Source of the DNA: Paramacrobiotus metropolitanus
Taxonomy: Eukaryota > Tardigrada > Eutardigrada > Parachela > Macrobiotidae
Direction of reading: 5' to 3'
DNA length: 64,000 bases
Assembly: GCF_019649055.1 (NCBI RefSeq)
Contig: NW_026570262.1
Coordinates: forward strand, 682,001-746,000
Position numbers and translations under genes: made by a program. Below are positions 9,209 to 23,900 of this stretch, one piece after another; the first letter of the stretch is position 1, and each line of letters opens with the position of its first letter. The notes below the pieces were generated by a model. The model made no database searches. It saw nothing but the letters and a program-made list of their open reading frames with translations, and was not told where the DNA came from.

Positions 9209-10254
9209 CTACTCATATTTCATGTTATAAATAAATACGATAATCATGTAATATTTGTATGGAAGTCGCACAAGACTGCGAATATTTATTGTACTGAGAC
9301 TACTGACCAGTCGTCGTAGCTGATCTTCCAAATCCTGCTTCTTTTTCCATATCAGGGCACCGCGCATTCCTACTTCTCGCCAATCATGTAATTTTCCGCG
9401 GATTTTTTCGAGGTGTTCAGAAATGACAATGGGATCTAATGCTTGCCCATCGCGGGTAACCGCTGCCTTCGCTGAATGCAGTTGCTTATCTTCAAATGCT
9501 TTCCAGCTGCTCTGCACTGCAACTTCTTTTGCTGCCGCTGCAGTCTTCATTTTTTCATTGCGAGCAGCAGCGTCGTCTTTCGTCGCGGCAATCTTTTTTG
9601 TCAGTTCCTTAACCACACCTAAAAAACAAGGCAACTCATCTTAATTCGACACGAATTTTGACAGCTCAACAACAAGCAAAAATTTTGACGTATCACGCTA
9701 TAAGTTCACAAAAGTCTGTACGTACGAAAGCCACTTTCGTATCGCCTTTGGTGTTCTTCTTCCGCTTCTCCAGCGTTGCGTTCCTTTTCCTCCTTGGTTT
9801 CGACCTTGGCTTTTTTTGTGTCCTGAGCGACTTGCTGAAATAAATATTTTAATTACATTACTTAATAAGATAATATTAATTAATATTATCTTTAAAAATG
9901 TCTCATAATTCATGATGTGTAGACGTTCCATAATACCAAATGTTCTTTGAAATATCGCGCAATTCCGTTCTGCAGTTTGCTATTTTCCTTGATGATTTCT
10001 TGATGTTCTTTGTAAAGCTTCTGCAAAAAAAAAGAGTTTGTGGTCACGAGACAAATTTGGAAGCTCATTTAATATTTTACCGTATAATCATCGATCAACG
10101 ACTTGAATTTTGTTGTAAATCGTGGTGGACGATCAGTACCGGCGCTCAAACGCAGCGTTGTGCCGCGCTTTTCCATAGAGTTGCTTCTAGATCTCCGCTG
10201 ATCGCTGCTCTCCGCCAGGGACACCGACTTTTTCCGATTTCCTTTTGAATCCAT
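9209..10254 (-). CDS. coiled-coil protein resembling CCDC96/CFAP184, 3' end missing
   Basis: Four exons join in phase: 10081-10254 (ATG at 10254), 9937-10020, 9726-9834 and 9618 downward. The last frame runs to a stop at 9209, but the final part (below about 9320) looks like intron read-through, and a donor-like GTCA follows the codons for LRRL. The product is highly charged and helical: a basic Ser-rich head, then heptads such as EHQEIIKENSKLQNGIARYF and a Lys/Ala-rich segment ending KKKQDLEDQLR. The arrangement (LQxxIARYF, then WKAFE, then ARxxxTRDGxAL) resembles CCDC96/CFAP184, a ciliary axoneme protein whose conserved C-terminal DUF4201 should follow but is absent. The LTR element lies just downstream, so the rest may be beyond it or lost. 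The match is from memory of the family, not a search. Confidence 0.5.
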
Positions 10255-11067
10255 TGATAATGAAAAGGGTATGAAAAGGATCACAGTGGGTTCAATATGC
10301 CGGCTAGTTGTATTAAAATGATGAATAATTGTTTTTAAGGGCGATTAGACACCCTTGAAAACAATGAGTTGCCGGGCATGCTGACCGACATAACGTAGTG
10401 AGTGAGTGACCTTTATGAAAGGCGACTAATATACGAGTAGTAATATATCCGAGATATAAAATAGGCTACAAAAATAGCATATAATATGCATAATTCACGA
10501 GGCAATGGCAAAGTACGGAACCACGAAGTTCAGTAAACGTTTGCTAATTCCACTGCAATAATTATACTTAAGCAGTTAACGCTTCCTATTTGCTAATATT
10601 TTTAACGCCATTGAAATAAAAGAAAAATTATAGCAACGACAGACTGAGCCCGAATAGACTTTTATCACTTTCAAGAGCCGTTGAGCAGGAAAGGAAATAA
10701 AACCATTTAAATAAAACACGTACGGAACGGTCAAAAACAAAGGAAGACAAGAATACCAGAAGCCACGCAAATCCAAGGCAAAACAACTTCTGAATACAAT
10801 TATTAAAAGTTTTGATAGTTCGCGTTGATTCAACGCACATTTCCGCAAAAGCGAGTATACAAGCTCCTTCATCGGCTATCCCCGAATATCACCAGAATCG
10901 GATAAAAAAACCTCAGAAAGAAAAATACACTTATCGCACCAATGGGCACATAATAAATTATTACAGCATCTCTTTCCGATCGCAGAGAGCGAGATCGCAC
11001 CGGCCATAATCCACACAACAATTATTATTATTACTGAATCCTCCAACAACTTCGTCACTCGAATGTG
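10255..11067. other. intergenic spacer
   Basis: This is about 0.8 kb between the start of the coiled-coil gene and the stop codon of the SLC4 gene, both on the minus strand. No exon or RNA gene was recognised. It should contain the SLC4 3' UTR and the promoter of the coiled-coil gene. Confidence 0.5.
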
Positions 11068-14000
11068 TCACACCGGCATGTGCGTTTCTTCCAAGGAACT
11101 CTTCTCGTCATCGCCATCGTCCCGCTCGGAATCGCTCTGATCCACATCACAATCATCCTTATCCAGTTCATGCAGTTCCTCCTTCGTGTAAAATCGCGAC
11201 AAACCGCGCCGCAGCGGCACCATGAGCAACAGGACAAAGGGGAATCCCAGTGCGGCATCGGTGGATTTAACGGCAATCAGCACGGCCAGGCAGGCCAGCT
11301 GGATGCCGGTGAAGGCGTGCATCTTCCAGGTCCGCACTTTCCGTACGTAGTTCAGATCATAGTGGTGTTTGGCTGGTCGGAAGAACAGTTTAATCCGATC
11401 CACAAACTGCACGCCCGTAATGGAGCTCAGACCCAGGTACAGAAAAACACCGAACACCACAGCTTTGGGGATAAGACGCAGGGCGGGCGATCCAAACACC
11501 ACACCACAACCTGCGAGGTAAAGCATTACATAATGTATTTAATACAACAACTAAAAACAATGATAAAACAGTGATAAATACAACAACCAAGTACTTTTCA
11601 TTTGTTCACACCTAAAATACAATTACAGATAGGTATCTTTTGGAAATTAATTCGATTAAGTCACAAAACATAAGAGAATAAGATTTCTACAAGGTTTATC
11701 CGAAAGACCGAATCCCTGGAATTTCCTTCTTACCAATTAGGAAACTGCAGAAGAAATTTGTCACACGCTGCTCCCTAACTTCCAACAATTTTGGCTTTTC
11801 ACCAGGGGCATGGGTTCGACTATAAACCGACAAACTGGAGATGTGGGAGATGGTCTGGACAGTGGCTGCACACATCCATGGTAATCCAAAGAAAGAGCAG
11901 GCCAGCGCCATAAAGGAAACAATCAGCAAATCCAAATGGTAACCCGAACCTTTTTTTAGCTTGCGTTCCTTCTTATTCACCAGTATACTGCAAAGGAAAG
12001 GGTGTTTCCATTACGCAACCCACTACGAGATGGATTTGAAAAACTTCCCAGGTCCTTACCACGTTATCTGCACCTCCACGTACATCAAGATGAAAACGAG
12101 GAGGGCGGGAATGATTGCGGCCACCACCTCCCACCCAGCGATGGCCTTCTTAATCCCAAAGGGATTGATAAACCAACCGCGCTTATTAGGCGCTGTTGGG
12201 GTCAAATCACTTGGAATGTCTAATTTCTATAACGATCACAACAAGTCTTGCTTTCAGTCGTCGCGATTCGTTATTATCATCTAATAACTGAAGGTAATTA
12301 CGAAATCAGATTACATGCATACATACAATATACTCGTATATGTATCTACAATCTTCGGACAATAAGTAATATCACTACATCAGTACTAAACCAAACCCTT
12401 ACGGCCTTACCATACAACTATTTTAAGAGCGACGCGCTACGTATAAATTTACTTACCGCCGTGTGGATAGGAACCAAGATGTCCACCAGCACCATAGCAC
12501 AAATTGCAATCGGTACACCGAAATCCCCAATGGCTCTTCTCGCCTACAAAGAAAATTCAACAACTGCTGGCAAAATTTATCACAAGAAAATCCATACAGT
12601 ACTCACATTTCTCCCTAAGTATTTGCTATTTCGAAATTGCCGGAGCTCAGTGGCAATAAACAACGTTCCAATAATCAAAATAACACAGAATAAAGCGGTG
12701 TTCGGTTCATTAGAATATTCGGTCACCGTCTCATCAAAATGTGTTGCGAACGAACGGCTGATGTTGGGATGGTCGAAGGAAGGCAGAATTTCGTACGTCC
12801 GACGATGAGCCGGATTTAATAAGCTCAAGTTCTGAATCTGTGAGCCATTTAACGCACGGATGGCTAACGTTTTCTCCCTTTCCGTGCAGTATTCATCAAT
12901 CGTCAGCAAAGGATGGGCATAAAAGACCTAGAGCAAACAACGTTGTTCCAATTTTAACCAAAGCGTCGCAAATAACTTAGAAATAAGCGCATGACCTTTG
13001 CAATTTTTAATGACACATGACGATATCTCTATTTTAGTAATATAATTATGCCTTAGTGGCGCATAATAACGCGCCTTATGCATCTAAGTCAACTTTTTAG
13101 TCCCTATGAATACGTAAATATTTTCTTATTCACGAGTGCTGTTTTGGAACTATTTCTGAACTGGAAAACTCCCAGATTATTTGTGTAAATTTGTTCAACG
13201 ACATGTAGCAGAGCGCGTTGCATAGTCCACGTCCGCAGTCTTTTCGCTTTTCAACAGCAACTTACGTAATAAATTCTCTGGAGCGATTCAAATGTAAAGA
13301 TAAAGGCAATCAATACAGCAAAGACTTCTTCCGTGAAGCGGGTCACGTGACGTATCAAAACACCTAAATCGAAGGCCGTGACGATGGCAGCCAGGGCCGC
13401 CACCCAGAATCCAATCCATATCCGAAATGGCATGAACTCAATGTGACTTGACTTACAAAACTGCAAATAAACGACATTGATGTGTCAAAAACATCTGAAC
13501 CTGAATAAAGAATATGTACATATATGTGTGTATACAAAAATCAATAGTCCAGCACATTCCGGGGCAGGAAGCGACGAGCATTTTAATGGCTTCCTTCAGC
13601 CATGACAGCACCAGAGCGCTCTGTGTGTTTGTCCGCAAAGACGGTCGGTCCATACACACACACATAGACAGTGTATAACCGCGCACAAAAGATCCCACAG
13701 CATGGGAATTTTTTTGCGCACAAAGGCTCAGCCTGATCAAGTTTACAACATTATGGAGCGGCCTCGGCCTCTCTGCCGGCAGCGTTATTGGTTGGTAATC
13801 AACCATAACCCGAAAGCTTCTTTTACAAAGGCGTTTCATCAGCGCCAGCGTCCAATACTCTCAAGTATTTTCCAAGCAAAAAAATAGCTTTATGATGTAA
13901 TGACTCGTTAATCGCACCCCGGAATGCGTGCAGAAAAATTTATCCCGCTGGTAAAGCATCTGCGACCACCATCAATGCGGCCGTGGAAAATACATTCATC

Positions 14001-17000
14001 CATCGAAATAAGGGTCGGTCAATATAAAAACATTTTTTCAGTAGCATATTAGATCACTTCTTATCTTGTAAACGAAATATAAAGTAGTACGAACAAACTC
14101 GAACGAAATGTCACTGCTTTATCCTACATTCTTCTGTAAAATTTGTAACAAGGGAACTAAAATTTCTCATACTTTACTGAAAACATCTGAACTACACATA
14201 TTTGCATTTTCTGTAGATAAGCGCAATTTATTCCAAGTAAATACCTTATAAAGACTGTATTCAAAAACCAGTAATGGTCCCGTGGCGCCAATTATAGTCA
14301 GTGGCTGGGCTGACACAAGGGAGAACATCATTCCGCAGAGCGATGAAGCGATTAACATTTCCGACACTCCCATGTAATGTTTGACTTTATCCTCTGCATC
14401 CAAAGAACAAACCACATTCTTACACACAAGCAACTCGACGGTAAACAGGCGCTATGCAAACATTTTTTCCTCCTCTATGCCTTACCCAATATCCCGCCAA
14501 AGGTTATGGCCGGGGCCAGATTAGCGAAAAAGATGAAGAAAATTGATGCCAGGCACTGAAAATTCAGTCCATCCCGAATATCGCTCCAGTACCAAGGAAA
14601 CCGGCGTTTCACATCATTAATCAGGCCGCCAAACAGTCGACCCGTTCGCCGTAACGTATCATCCGGAATCACAGAATATCGGCGCTTTTTGGCAGGGTAC
14701 TTCTTTGGACTAGCAAGCGGAGAGACATCTTTACGGGACATACGACGTCTTTGCTGGACATTTTTATTCATTTTTTGAATGTCTGATAAGGGTAACAGCG
14801 ATGGTTTATCCAAATGGCCAGGTGGTAGAACGATGCTGTCGGCCAGGAATTCATTCATAGCGTTGAGCAAGTCGCGCCGGTCATCGGCTCGGTATGCGGC
14901 ATCGTGAAAATCCTGGAAACGTCATTAGCATTATAGCTACGGATTTTGGCAGGCTAGAGTACACAATCCGCGTAGTACAACCGCTGCCAAATTGACATGC
15001 ACAGCATCTGCTACCCCAAGTCTTAATCGAATAAAACATCAATCAATACTAATTTACCAGGCGTTTTCGTGGAAGTCATTTGTAAACAAAATTCACAAGA
15101 TGAAGTTTTCTGTGTGCGTACAACGGTGCATCACAATAAACTGTCGTCAACCCTTATGTCACGTTCGCATGTAGCAAAACATAAATCTTCAACAAAAAAG
15201 ACGTTTGAACTACCCCAACTCTCTGCCTGACAACTTTAACATCTTAATAATCTTATCTACTGTTTTCTTCTGAAACACTTTTTTCATCCATGTTCCGGCG
15301 ACATTTTCTCTACTGCTTACTGCTACGAATCTATTTCTTTGAATTTACCGATAGAATTTATTTATTACAATATATGTTTTCTTTTCCAAGTTGGTTAAGG
15401 TATTTATCCCATACGTTACCTTGTTCGACATCAGAGTGGACAGGGACCGACCAATCTCATAGTAATCGAGCGAACCTTTTGGACATAGCAAAACAAACAG
15501 AAACCGAATCGGCACATCCACTTCCAAAAATCCATGCAGATTAGCTGCGTAAGCCAGTCGCACAAAGGCTACAGCCGGCTCGCGGAGAAAATCCAGCGCT
15601 CCCACCAACACTGTTGTCGCTTCGGCGCCGTGAGGAATACGCTTGCGAATCTGAGGGATCTGCGAGAACTTCCGGGGATGCGCATCAAATGAGGCACTAT
15701 TGGGCAACGGCTTGCCGGTGTTCTCTGTCGACACTGTCACATCCGTGGCGTTAGCTGGTAGTTGAACTTGGCCCGCTTCGATATCCTTCAGGCTGGCTGC
15801 ACTATTCATCCGCTGCACACTGTTTCCGGTTCGTGTTCGTGAAAAGCTCAGTCTGTATGACACAATGGCAATCATTAGCGGAAGTCATCCAAATCAAAGC
15901 ATATAACCAGATATAAATCAGTGCTGCCACTGCAACGGCGACACTTACGATGCGATCAAATTCTGGAAATTCATGGCCGATCCGCTCCCTTTCATTTTAG
16001 TTGGCGGTTGCTCCGACATATGGCTATCATAATATTCACGCATTTAATAAAATTACCTAAGGTACGATACTCGTAACAACTCCGCTAGACGTTTGTAAGT
16101 AACTCTGAGTTTTAAAATATACATTCAAACACTGTCCCGTTCCAACGCAAATTTAAAATATACAGTTTAAGACCAAAATGCATTCTAAACACACGATTGT
16201 TCACAAGCAGCCGTAATTAATACAGTATTTGAGCAAGCACTAACGATAAGAATTATTTCTACGAGACTGCTTAACTAAAAATCATTCATCCCTTGTGGAT
16301 TCTCTACAGATTTTCAAATTCTGATTAAACAGCATCTCACCGGTGTCGAACAAGGAGAGCTCTTGTCACCGGCCACCTATCAGCATGCTTAATCTGATCC
16401 GTGATAACCATATTATCCACCTTCAAAAAATGCGGCATATAAAATATACTTTCTGTGACTGAACAGTAAAGCATAAGTGGCCTTCTACGTACAACAGCCA
16501 TGGTTATAGTGCCAATATCACTTCCTTCAAGATCCAATAAAACTGTGCCTGAATGAATGCAGAGTCAACATCATCTCTATTCAATGTCTCGTATTGTCGT
16601 TACATAAACCCAACGACGACGACGAACCTTTCTCAAGACACTTGCGCAGTTCAAGCAAACTGTGAAAGGATAAGGATGCAGCATGTGGCTTTCCCCACTT
16701 GTCACCCATTTCAACATCCTCTTCATATTTTATCCAACGGGCCTTTTCCTTCCATTCCATTTGCTCTCCATCTTGCACTAATTCTTCCATCTCCACATAA
16801 ACCTATTACAAAATGTATTAATATTCCATACGTACGATATACTAATCTTCTCACTTTCGCACTCTTTATTAAGGTAATTTTTTCTGCTGCCAATGAATAA
16901 ATAAAATCGCTTAGCACTTTCGAAGTCAGAAGAAACAGTCCCATAAATATGTAAAAATCTATCAATTAATTGTGCGACGGTCACACGATCCTACGTACTT

Positions 17001-20000
17001 CATGTGGAGTGCGTTCGTATCGTCTCTTTTGTGGAATTGGTCCACCGGCGTGCACAGTACCGGCTCTTCTGAGGACTGCTGCTGCTGGATGACCTTTGCC
17101 GGGATGTATGATAGATTTTACACCTTTCATTCTTGGTCTTACTCCAACTTTCCCAGCCTGCATTCTATGGCCTACCGAAGTACACAAAAACCTTTTAAAA
17201 TCTGACTGCTTTCCTTAGTATTACGTTACGCTCATACCCCACATTCCATCCAAATCTTTATCTTTCAAATTAACAGCTTCTTCGGTTTCAGTTGGCATTG
17301 ACTTTAGGACGGATTCCACATCAGAGCCGACACGTCGTCGTGAACTGGGATCCTCAAACAGCGGCGTAGATCGTGCCGCACGCATTTGTTTACGACTACA
17401 AAATTTTATTCCATAACAGCAACATGAGGGCGTAATTCTAACACATCCGCTTTCAGTCATTTTAACATGTTTAAAAGATCAGACCGACAATTAAAATCTC
17501 CGATGCTACAGTCACAGTGGAAATTCTCCAGTAATTTTTTAACCACCTTTACCATGCGCAATGATTTTAAAATGATCAAGCATCCAGTTCTGCAAACTCA
17601 CCTGCGTCGTCGCTCTTTTGCTTGCCACAATTCGTCATCGTCGGACATTGTACCAATGAGAAAGCGCACTTCCCCATTGGGCTCCGACGGCGCCCGCGGG
17701 AGCAGTGTTCCTGTGGATTGATGCTCGGGTGAAGAATGCTCTTGAATGGATACGGATTTCTGAAGCCTATGACTGCCGGCTGAGCCACGGCGATGTTCAG
17801 TCACACTTCCCTTAGGTGAGCCGGGTGGTGACTCATGCGCCAGGGATTCGGCACTGAAATAAAATTTGGCTCGGGAGGGCTTAGTCGGCTGGAATGCCGG
17901 CTCCTGTTCAGGCTCATGATCATGCTCCCCTCCATACACTGGTGGGCCGGCATCGGCCAGTGCTGATAACAGCGGTTCCTGTGGAATAGATTAGCTATTA
18001 ATGGAGTTAATATCGCATGTAAACATGGTAAACTAGCTTAATTCACTCTGTTCATTGTCAAAATTTCGTATCAGTGAGCCTCTTCCTGACTGAAACTAAT
18101 TCGTGGATTCAACAGTACGTTCTCGGCCACTGGTGCCGTACTGAATAAAATCCTTCAAAAGTCCATTCGTGATTTGTGCATTTGCGTACTCGATGTATTT
18201 CTGAACCGAAGACTGTTACTGTACCTTTATTGTACATGTACATATGTACACATTACTTAAAATCAATAATGTAAACTGTTAAAAAAATTAAGAATAATAA
18301 AGTGCAAATCCAGAAATCCAGAATATGTAGCTACTTCGAAAATTTTAATATTTGTTTTGTTTCGACATTGTGCTACAAGGCGTACTATTGCACAAACATA
18401 TTACGCAAGTCCATAGCAGAAACACGATCTAGTCACGTTTTTCAAAGACCTTCCGCGCAAGCACTGCATCATAAATTGGCATTCGATAACAACGAATTAG
18501 TGGCAGTCTCTCATGCGATATCTTTATGCTAAAAATATGCCCCTTCAGTTCTACGGTGGTCTTGAAAAGCCCTTAAACAGTTTACAACATCGTAGAGCTC
18601 GTTAGGAAAATTTTCAATTGACTGCAAAGAGCTTGTTATGAGTGTCAGTGATGTGCTCTTTAGTTTGCTCTAATTGTTAAGGACGAGCTGATGAGATGCA
18701 CAATCCACACTTTCCATAAATCAACACTGGTCTGGTTGGCTGGTGTTTCCCATCGAATCTCACTAATCAAGAATGACGCAAAACCTTTCAATCGCTTAAT
18801 GTTTTGAAAAGTAAAAGGAACGATGAACAACGTGCCGAAGTGGCAAAAAAGTTTATTTATTTTCCGAATCGAAAACCCTTGCTTCAGCAATACTGTGTTA
18901 TTATTAAGTAAGGGCTACAGTGATTTTTAGCGGATTCAATTGCTCATTCCAACGTCAAAAAATGCCAGTGTTATTTGTAAACCATGCAACATAAAGAAGC
19001 ATTTGTTATGATTATGACTAACATAAAACAGGTAAGTAACGAACACTTCAGAAGAACACCGGCACTTTTGCGTCAACATCCCGATCGTTAACGTAGTTAT
19101 CTCCCACTATGGGACATCGTATTACGCTACAGAAAATCAATACAAATGCGAGTTATCGAATTATTGCCAGCCATTAACCGGGCCCATAATACCAACACAG
19201 AGGGACTGATGAATAATAATTCCGCTTTGTGCACCGTGGTTTGTGCGACAGACTCAACGATGAATTAATACTGGTGCTTACCTGTTGATCATCGCCGTCG
19301 GTGGGCTCTGTCTGCTCACTAACCGGCTGCAGAATATGCGGAAATGAGGCAGGTGCATCTAATAAGGCTCGGAATTCGGGAGTAAACGTGCGCTCCTGTA
19401 AACGTGCCGGATGACTGGCAGAAGGCGGGATAGATTTCCGGCGGCCCAGTTTCTTTTTTAAATACTGCGGGACAAGGGGATGGTGGGTGTGTAAAGTGGC
19501 TCCGCTAAAGCCGCGGTGCTCTGAAATAGTTCCAGATTAACAACAGACTGTACCGGAAAAACAAGAACTATCGAAAGATTCGAAACAAAAGCATTGCATC
19601 AAAGAAAGACACGACAAAAACAGTATTTAACAATCAGCCGTAAATTTAGGTGCAATTATCGCGTATCTTGCAGATGACAGAATCGTCATACAGTTAAATG
19701 TGCGGCTGAGGAAAACACAGCAGTTTACACTCTCTAGTGACTTAGCTTCAACAAACAGTTAGCAAATGATCCAAAAATAGCCATTAATTACGCCAAAAAA
19801 TAATTATAAATTAAATTAAATTTTCGGATAATACAGAAACATATTTTTGCACATTTACTTAACACATACCGACATACGTAATAATTAGTATCGACTATCG
19901 GTTATCTCCTAAACACCTGAACATTCCAATGCCGATAAGAACGATGATTTAACAACACTTTACAGAGTACACAGACCTTTGATCAACAAGACACACATTT

Positions 20001-20964
20001 TTTTATGCAATACAACTTAGTTGAATATTTACAGTTACTGTTTTGTAAACGGAAAAGTTTTTTTTTCTCGGCCTACCGTCGAAATCTTCATCATCAAACC
20101 GGTCGGAATCTTCCCCCACATCCGTATCCGGCTGGTCAGAAGAGGGAAGCACAAGGGATTCAGAGGTGTTCTTCGGCGTCAGAAGTTTCTCCAGCACATC
20201 GTTCAGTTCGGGATCGAGCGGGGCCAGTGTGCCGCCTCCGGCTGACGAGCTGGCCTCATCCTCCGCAAAACCATTGCCAGCCGTGCTGCGTCCCTGTAGG
20301 GGACGCCGTTCCATATCGGCGCTGCTTTCCTCCTCTGATTCCGCATGAATGAAACTAGTTTCCACAGTATCGTCGGCTGCCGATGGGAAGAGAGGCTGCA
20401 ACAATGGATACACTTTGTGGAGCAGTCATTATCAAAAGAACTGATGAGAGCGCGCGCGCACACACAATATCAGCCGTGATTCTCTGGCTACTCTCGTCAG
20501 GGATTGATCATAAACAACAGACGCGAGCAAGAGACGCTCGGCGAAACCTTGACTTTACATTCGACTAATGGGCAACTCAAGTCGTCATATTCGCAACGTT
20601 ACACGGCATCTGAAGTGGATCTAGTTCGGCAAGCGCCGCTTTATAAGTGCACTGTCCCACTGTAAATAATCGTACAGCGCTGCAGTATTTTAAATTAAAC
20701 AAATTTATGAATGTGTTTGATCAAGAGTCAGAGTAGTGTGGCATGGACCGAGAGGCGGCTCGCCGCGCGCGAAAAGCTCAGTGCGCAAAACACAAAAATA
20801 ATCATACTCTCCTGTATTAGGCCAGTGTGCACCAGTGTACGGGTTCACAGTCCGCTGATCACACACATGCGGCTGGCTCTATGCTGATGCCTGTACAAAA
20901 ACGCTGGGCGGGGATCAGCATTAATAATAATAAGCTTCCTGTTACTTACCATTTTCAAGTACAT
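11068..20964 (-). CDS. SLC4 anion exchanger (AE2/AE3-like), 17 exons, 1379 aa
   Basis: Coding exons, 5' to 3': 20950-20964, 20077-20395, 19282-19520, 17602-17978, 17238-17395, 16999-17171, 16628-16802, 16341-16548, 15420-15852, 14486-14912, 14245-14393, 13266-13460, 12607-12927, 12457-12543, 12060-12226, 11734-11987 and 11068-11510. They total 4140 bases and every junction keeps phase. The plasma-membrane protein exchanges chloride and bicarbonate. It has a long AE-type cytosolic N-terminus ([39 protein letters not shown]), then the SLC4 transporter core ([36 protein letters not shown]-free HL linker [11 protein letters not shown]) and ends in MPV. The exon 12607-12927 encodes an extracellular loop with sequons NGS, NLS and NIS. 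Glu1143 (MYVEVQIT) sits where AE1 has its transport Glu and Na-bicarbonate carriers have Asp, which favours an anion exchanger. In-frame TAA precedes the ATG. One feature is odd: about 20 extra residues at 16430-16500 in the cytosolic domain. The 15852 acceptor has an alternative at 15847. Confidence 0.93.
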
Positions 20965-23900
20965 CCCTAAACGTTAATCGTCGAGCCGGAATTTGAAGAA
21001 GATAGCAGTAAATGTCACTAACCACTTTGCCCTGAAATATGTGTCCTGATCCTTCCGACTACATTATAATTATTGTATATATTATTTTTGCAACGGATTC
21101 TTCCGCAACTTGCCGGCTCAACCGGAAGCGCTACTTATTACAGCAACGTAATTAGCGGTATATTTAGCCCTACATTTGTCAAGTATCGGTGCATGCAAAT
21201 ATGTTTGTGTGTAAATTTACTGAAGTATGTATAAAAATCAGCTAACAATAAGTTGCACACAAAACGCCACATTGTTGCACAATTGCGCCGGCTTCATCGG
21301 GATTAAAGAGTCGTAAATCTCAATGTTAACGTAAAAATGCTTTTTTCGGTTACGAGAATATGCTAATTGCATCATCGTCTGGAGGACGGTGTTGCAGCTT
21401 TGGAAGATTTTTGACAGGCATGTATAATGCCTTCTTGTACTTATGATTTAGAGCAGCAACAAAAACTTGGTATTAACAACTGTCTAGCGTCCACAGTTCC
21501 ATGACGTCGTTAATATCGATTGCACTTTTTGTTATTAAGAAGCAGCGGCGCGCGCGCTTGGTAATCAAAACCCTCGCTGATCCAACAACATAACCATGAC
21601 GATTTTTACATTTTACTGTCCTAACGTCTCAACTCGCGGCGAAGTGGGATCCGCGCTGTACATACGCACGGTATCCAAAGGGGAAAAACTTAGTTATAGA
21701 AAATCGACCATTCCTACGGCCCGCAACTAACCGATTTGCAAATTGATTTCCGCCTTGCTCTTGCACTACTGCTACAACTTCGCCATGAATTTAATTGTCA
21801 AGAAACATCTTGAAACTACGCATGACAATAGCGCCAAACTCATAAAAAACACAGGCTTTGCAGTTCCATTTCTATGCAAAAGGTTATGGCAAATGCAGTG
21901 GACTCATACATGTACATCGGTAAAACTTAAAGGTTTAAACATACTTACTCATAAATGTTAGCATTTGATTGCAGCAAGGCGGAAACTCGATCGTCGGATA
22001 CTTTTTAATTTGCATCGGCAACTTCAAAGTATCCGTAATAAATTTTGTTTAATTTCTTAAATTATTTGGATTGCTCTCTCAAAATGGTAGCCAATTAAAG
22101 TAAACGTTGCTCCTAACTGTAATAAGCAATGCTTTTGTTACGAAAGAAAGTACGTTCAAAATTAGCAGATTACTATATTGACCGTCGCGTAGACGGATTG
22201 TGAGCTACGCCATAATAATTAACGATTATTACATAATTAACTGAAGTAGAAGAAATAAACATAAGCAGTGCAGCAGTGATCCACATACAAAAGTACGAGT
22301 ATACTATACACAGTATAGAACTATACTTTTCTGAAGTATAGATATACTTCAATATCTATATAATTAAGTAACTTTTACACGCTCGTCTCAGTCTTGTGTG
22401 TTGCACAGTCTGCGTTACAGCACGATACATGTAGCATAGTGGCGTGTTCTGCGCAAAGTGTGACATAAAGCAGCGTAAGTAAACATTAATTCCTGATGTA
22501 CTTCAACAGTAGAAACACAATGGCATAACTTTTCCACCGAAGTTAAACATTTGAAGAGCTTATTTTTTATCATTCTACATAGGTCTGTATACAATCCAAA
22601 TAATATTTGTGCTTAGCCTCTCGCCGCTGGTTACAGGATAATGTCAATCTTGGAATGACGCAAAGAAAGTGTAATGTGTCTTATTTATGTGACCACGAGC
22701 TCTAAGGAATCTGTAAGAATTCTGTGATCTGTAGCAAATTAAACGGAATTGCTCACATCCGGTAACATATTATGGTTGCCATACTGCACTCGACTTCCTG
22801 TTAACGCATAATGCAAATCGTATCAATCTGCAGCAGCACATTCACGAAACATTTTCGGATTATCGCATAAACAGCAACAAAATAGAGTGACTATATACTG
22901 TTTTTCAATCATTAAATCATAAACTATTTAGTTTGTATAAATCATGAACCAAATTTCTGAACCTGTACCTGAAACTAAACTATCTGTATTATACGTAGTT
23001 TTTGCGGCATGCGTACTGAACATTCAAATCTTGAAACCCGTAGTTCCAAAAAAACTTATTACCTTGCTTGATTATGTTCTGTACTTAAAACCTTCGCAAA
23101 TAAATAAAACATCTGCAAAAAAATTCACTGACTTGTATGTATAGAATATGCCTGATTTTGAATGATAAGGTTAATCTGATCAATCACGTAAGTATTAAAA
23201 GGTTATGCAAAAACCGACAGATCTCATGTGGAAATCAAAGTATACTATACACTATTTTTTCCCATCATCCGCCGTCTAACTGAAGATTGGTTATACCTTG
23301 CGGCCTTGCAGGAAGATCAGGACACGCTAGCTTGGATTTCACTTCCTCTGTTCTTTTCGGTTTATGCAAATGTACGGTAGCAATGTGCATATCGTATTTA
23401 ACAGTGTTACATGCTTAGCTGATCGGAAATTTTCCGTGCATTATTTGAAGAATTCTTATGAAGTTTTATACACGATCTCCGTACAATAATTAAGTATAAC
23501 TTTTGCAGTAATGAAACGAATAACAAATATTGCTTCAAGAAAGGAGTGTTTGGGTTCCAAAGAAATGAATCTGAGGATAGGAGGTTCTTACAAACAACTA
23601 AGTAACTGAAAATTTGAAATCGTAGCGGTACTAATCGTAAACGTAAGCCAGCTTTGCATTGTGCATTTCCCTCAAAGTAAGCTTTATGTATTATCTAACT
23701 TAATTATGGTGGATTTGTAATTGTTAATGAAAAAATTTACAACCTCAATAAAAGGTAGAAAGCGTTCACCGTTTATTGCGGAAAGTGAAAACCTTTACTG
23801 ACAACAAGTTCTAAGATTTATATCTAAAACATTTGCAGCTTACCTCCGCGGTATGAAAATCAGAGAGGGAGGTGGACAAAAAAATGCCATTTTCATTGTC

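Noticed and set aside
16440-16500. A 40-base mini-intron in the SLC4 exon 16341-16548
   Set aside because: GTACGT...CACAG borders exist, but removal would break the reading frame.
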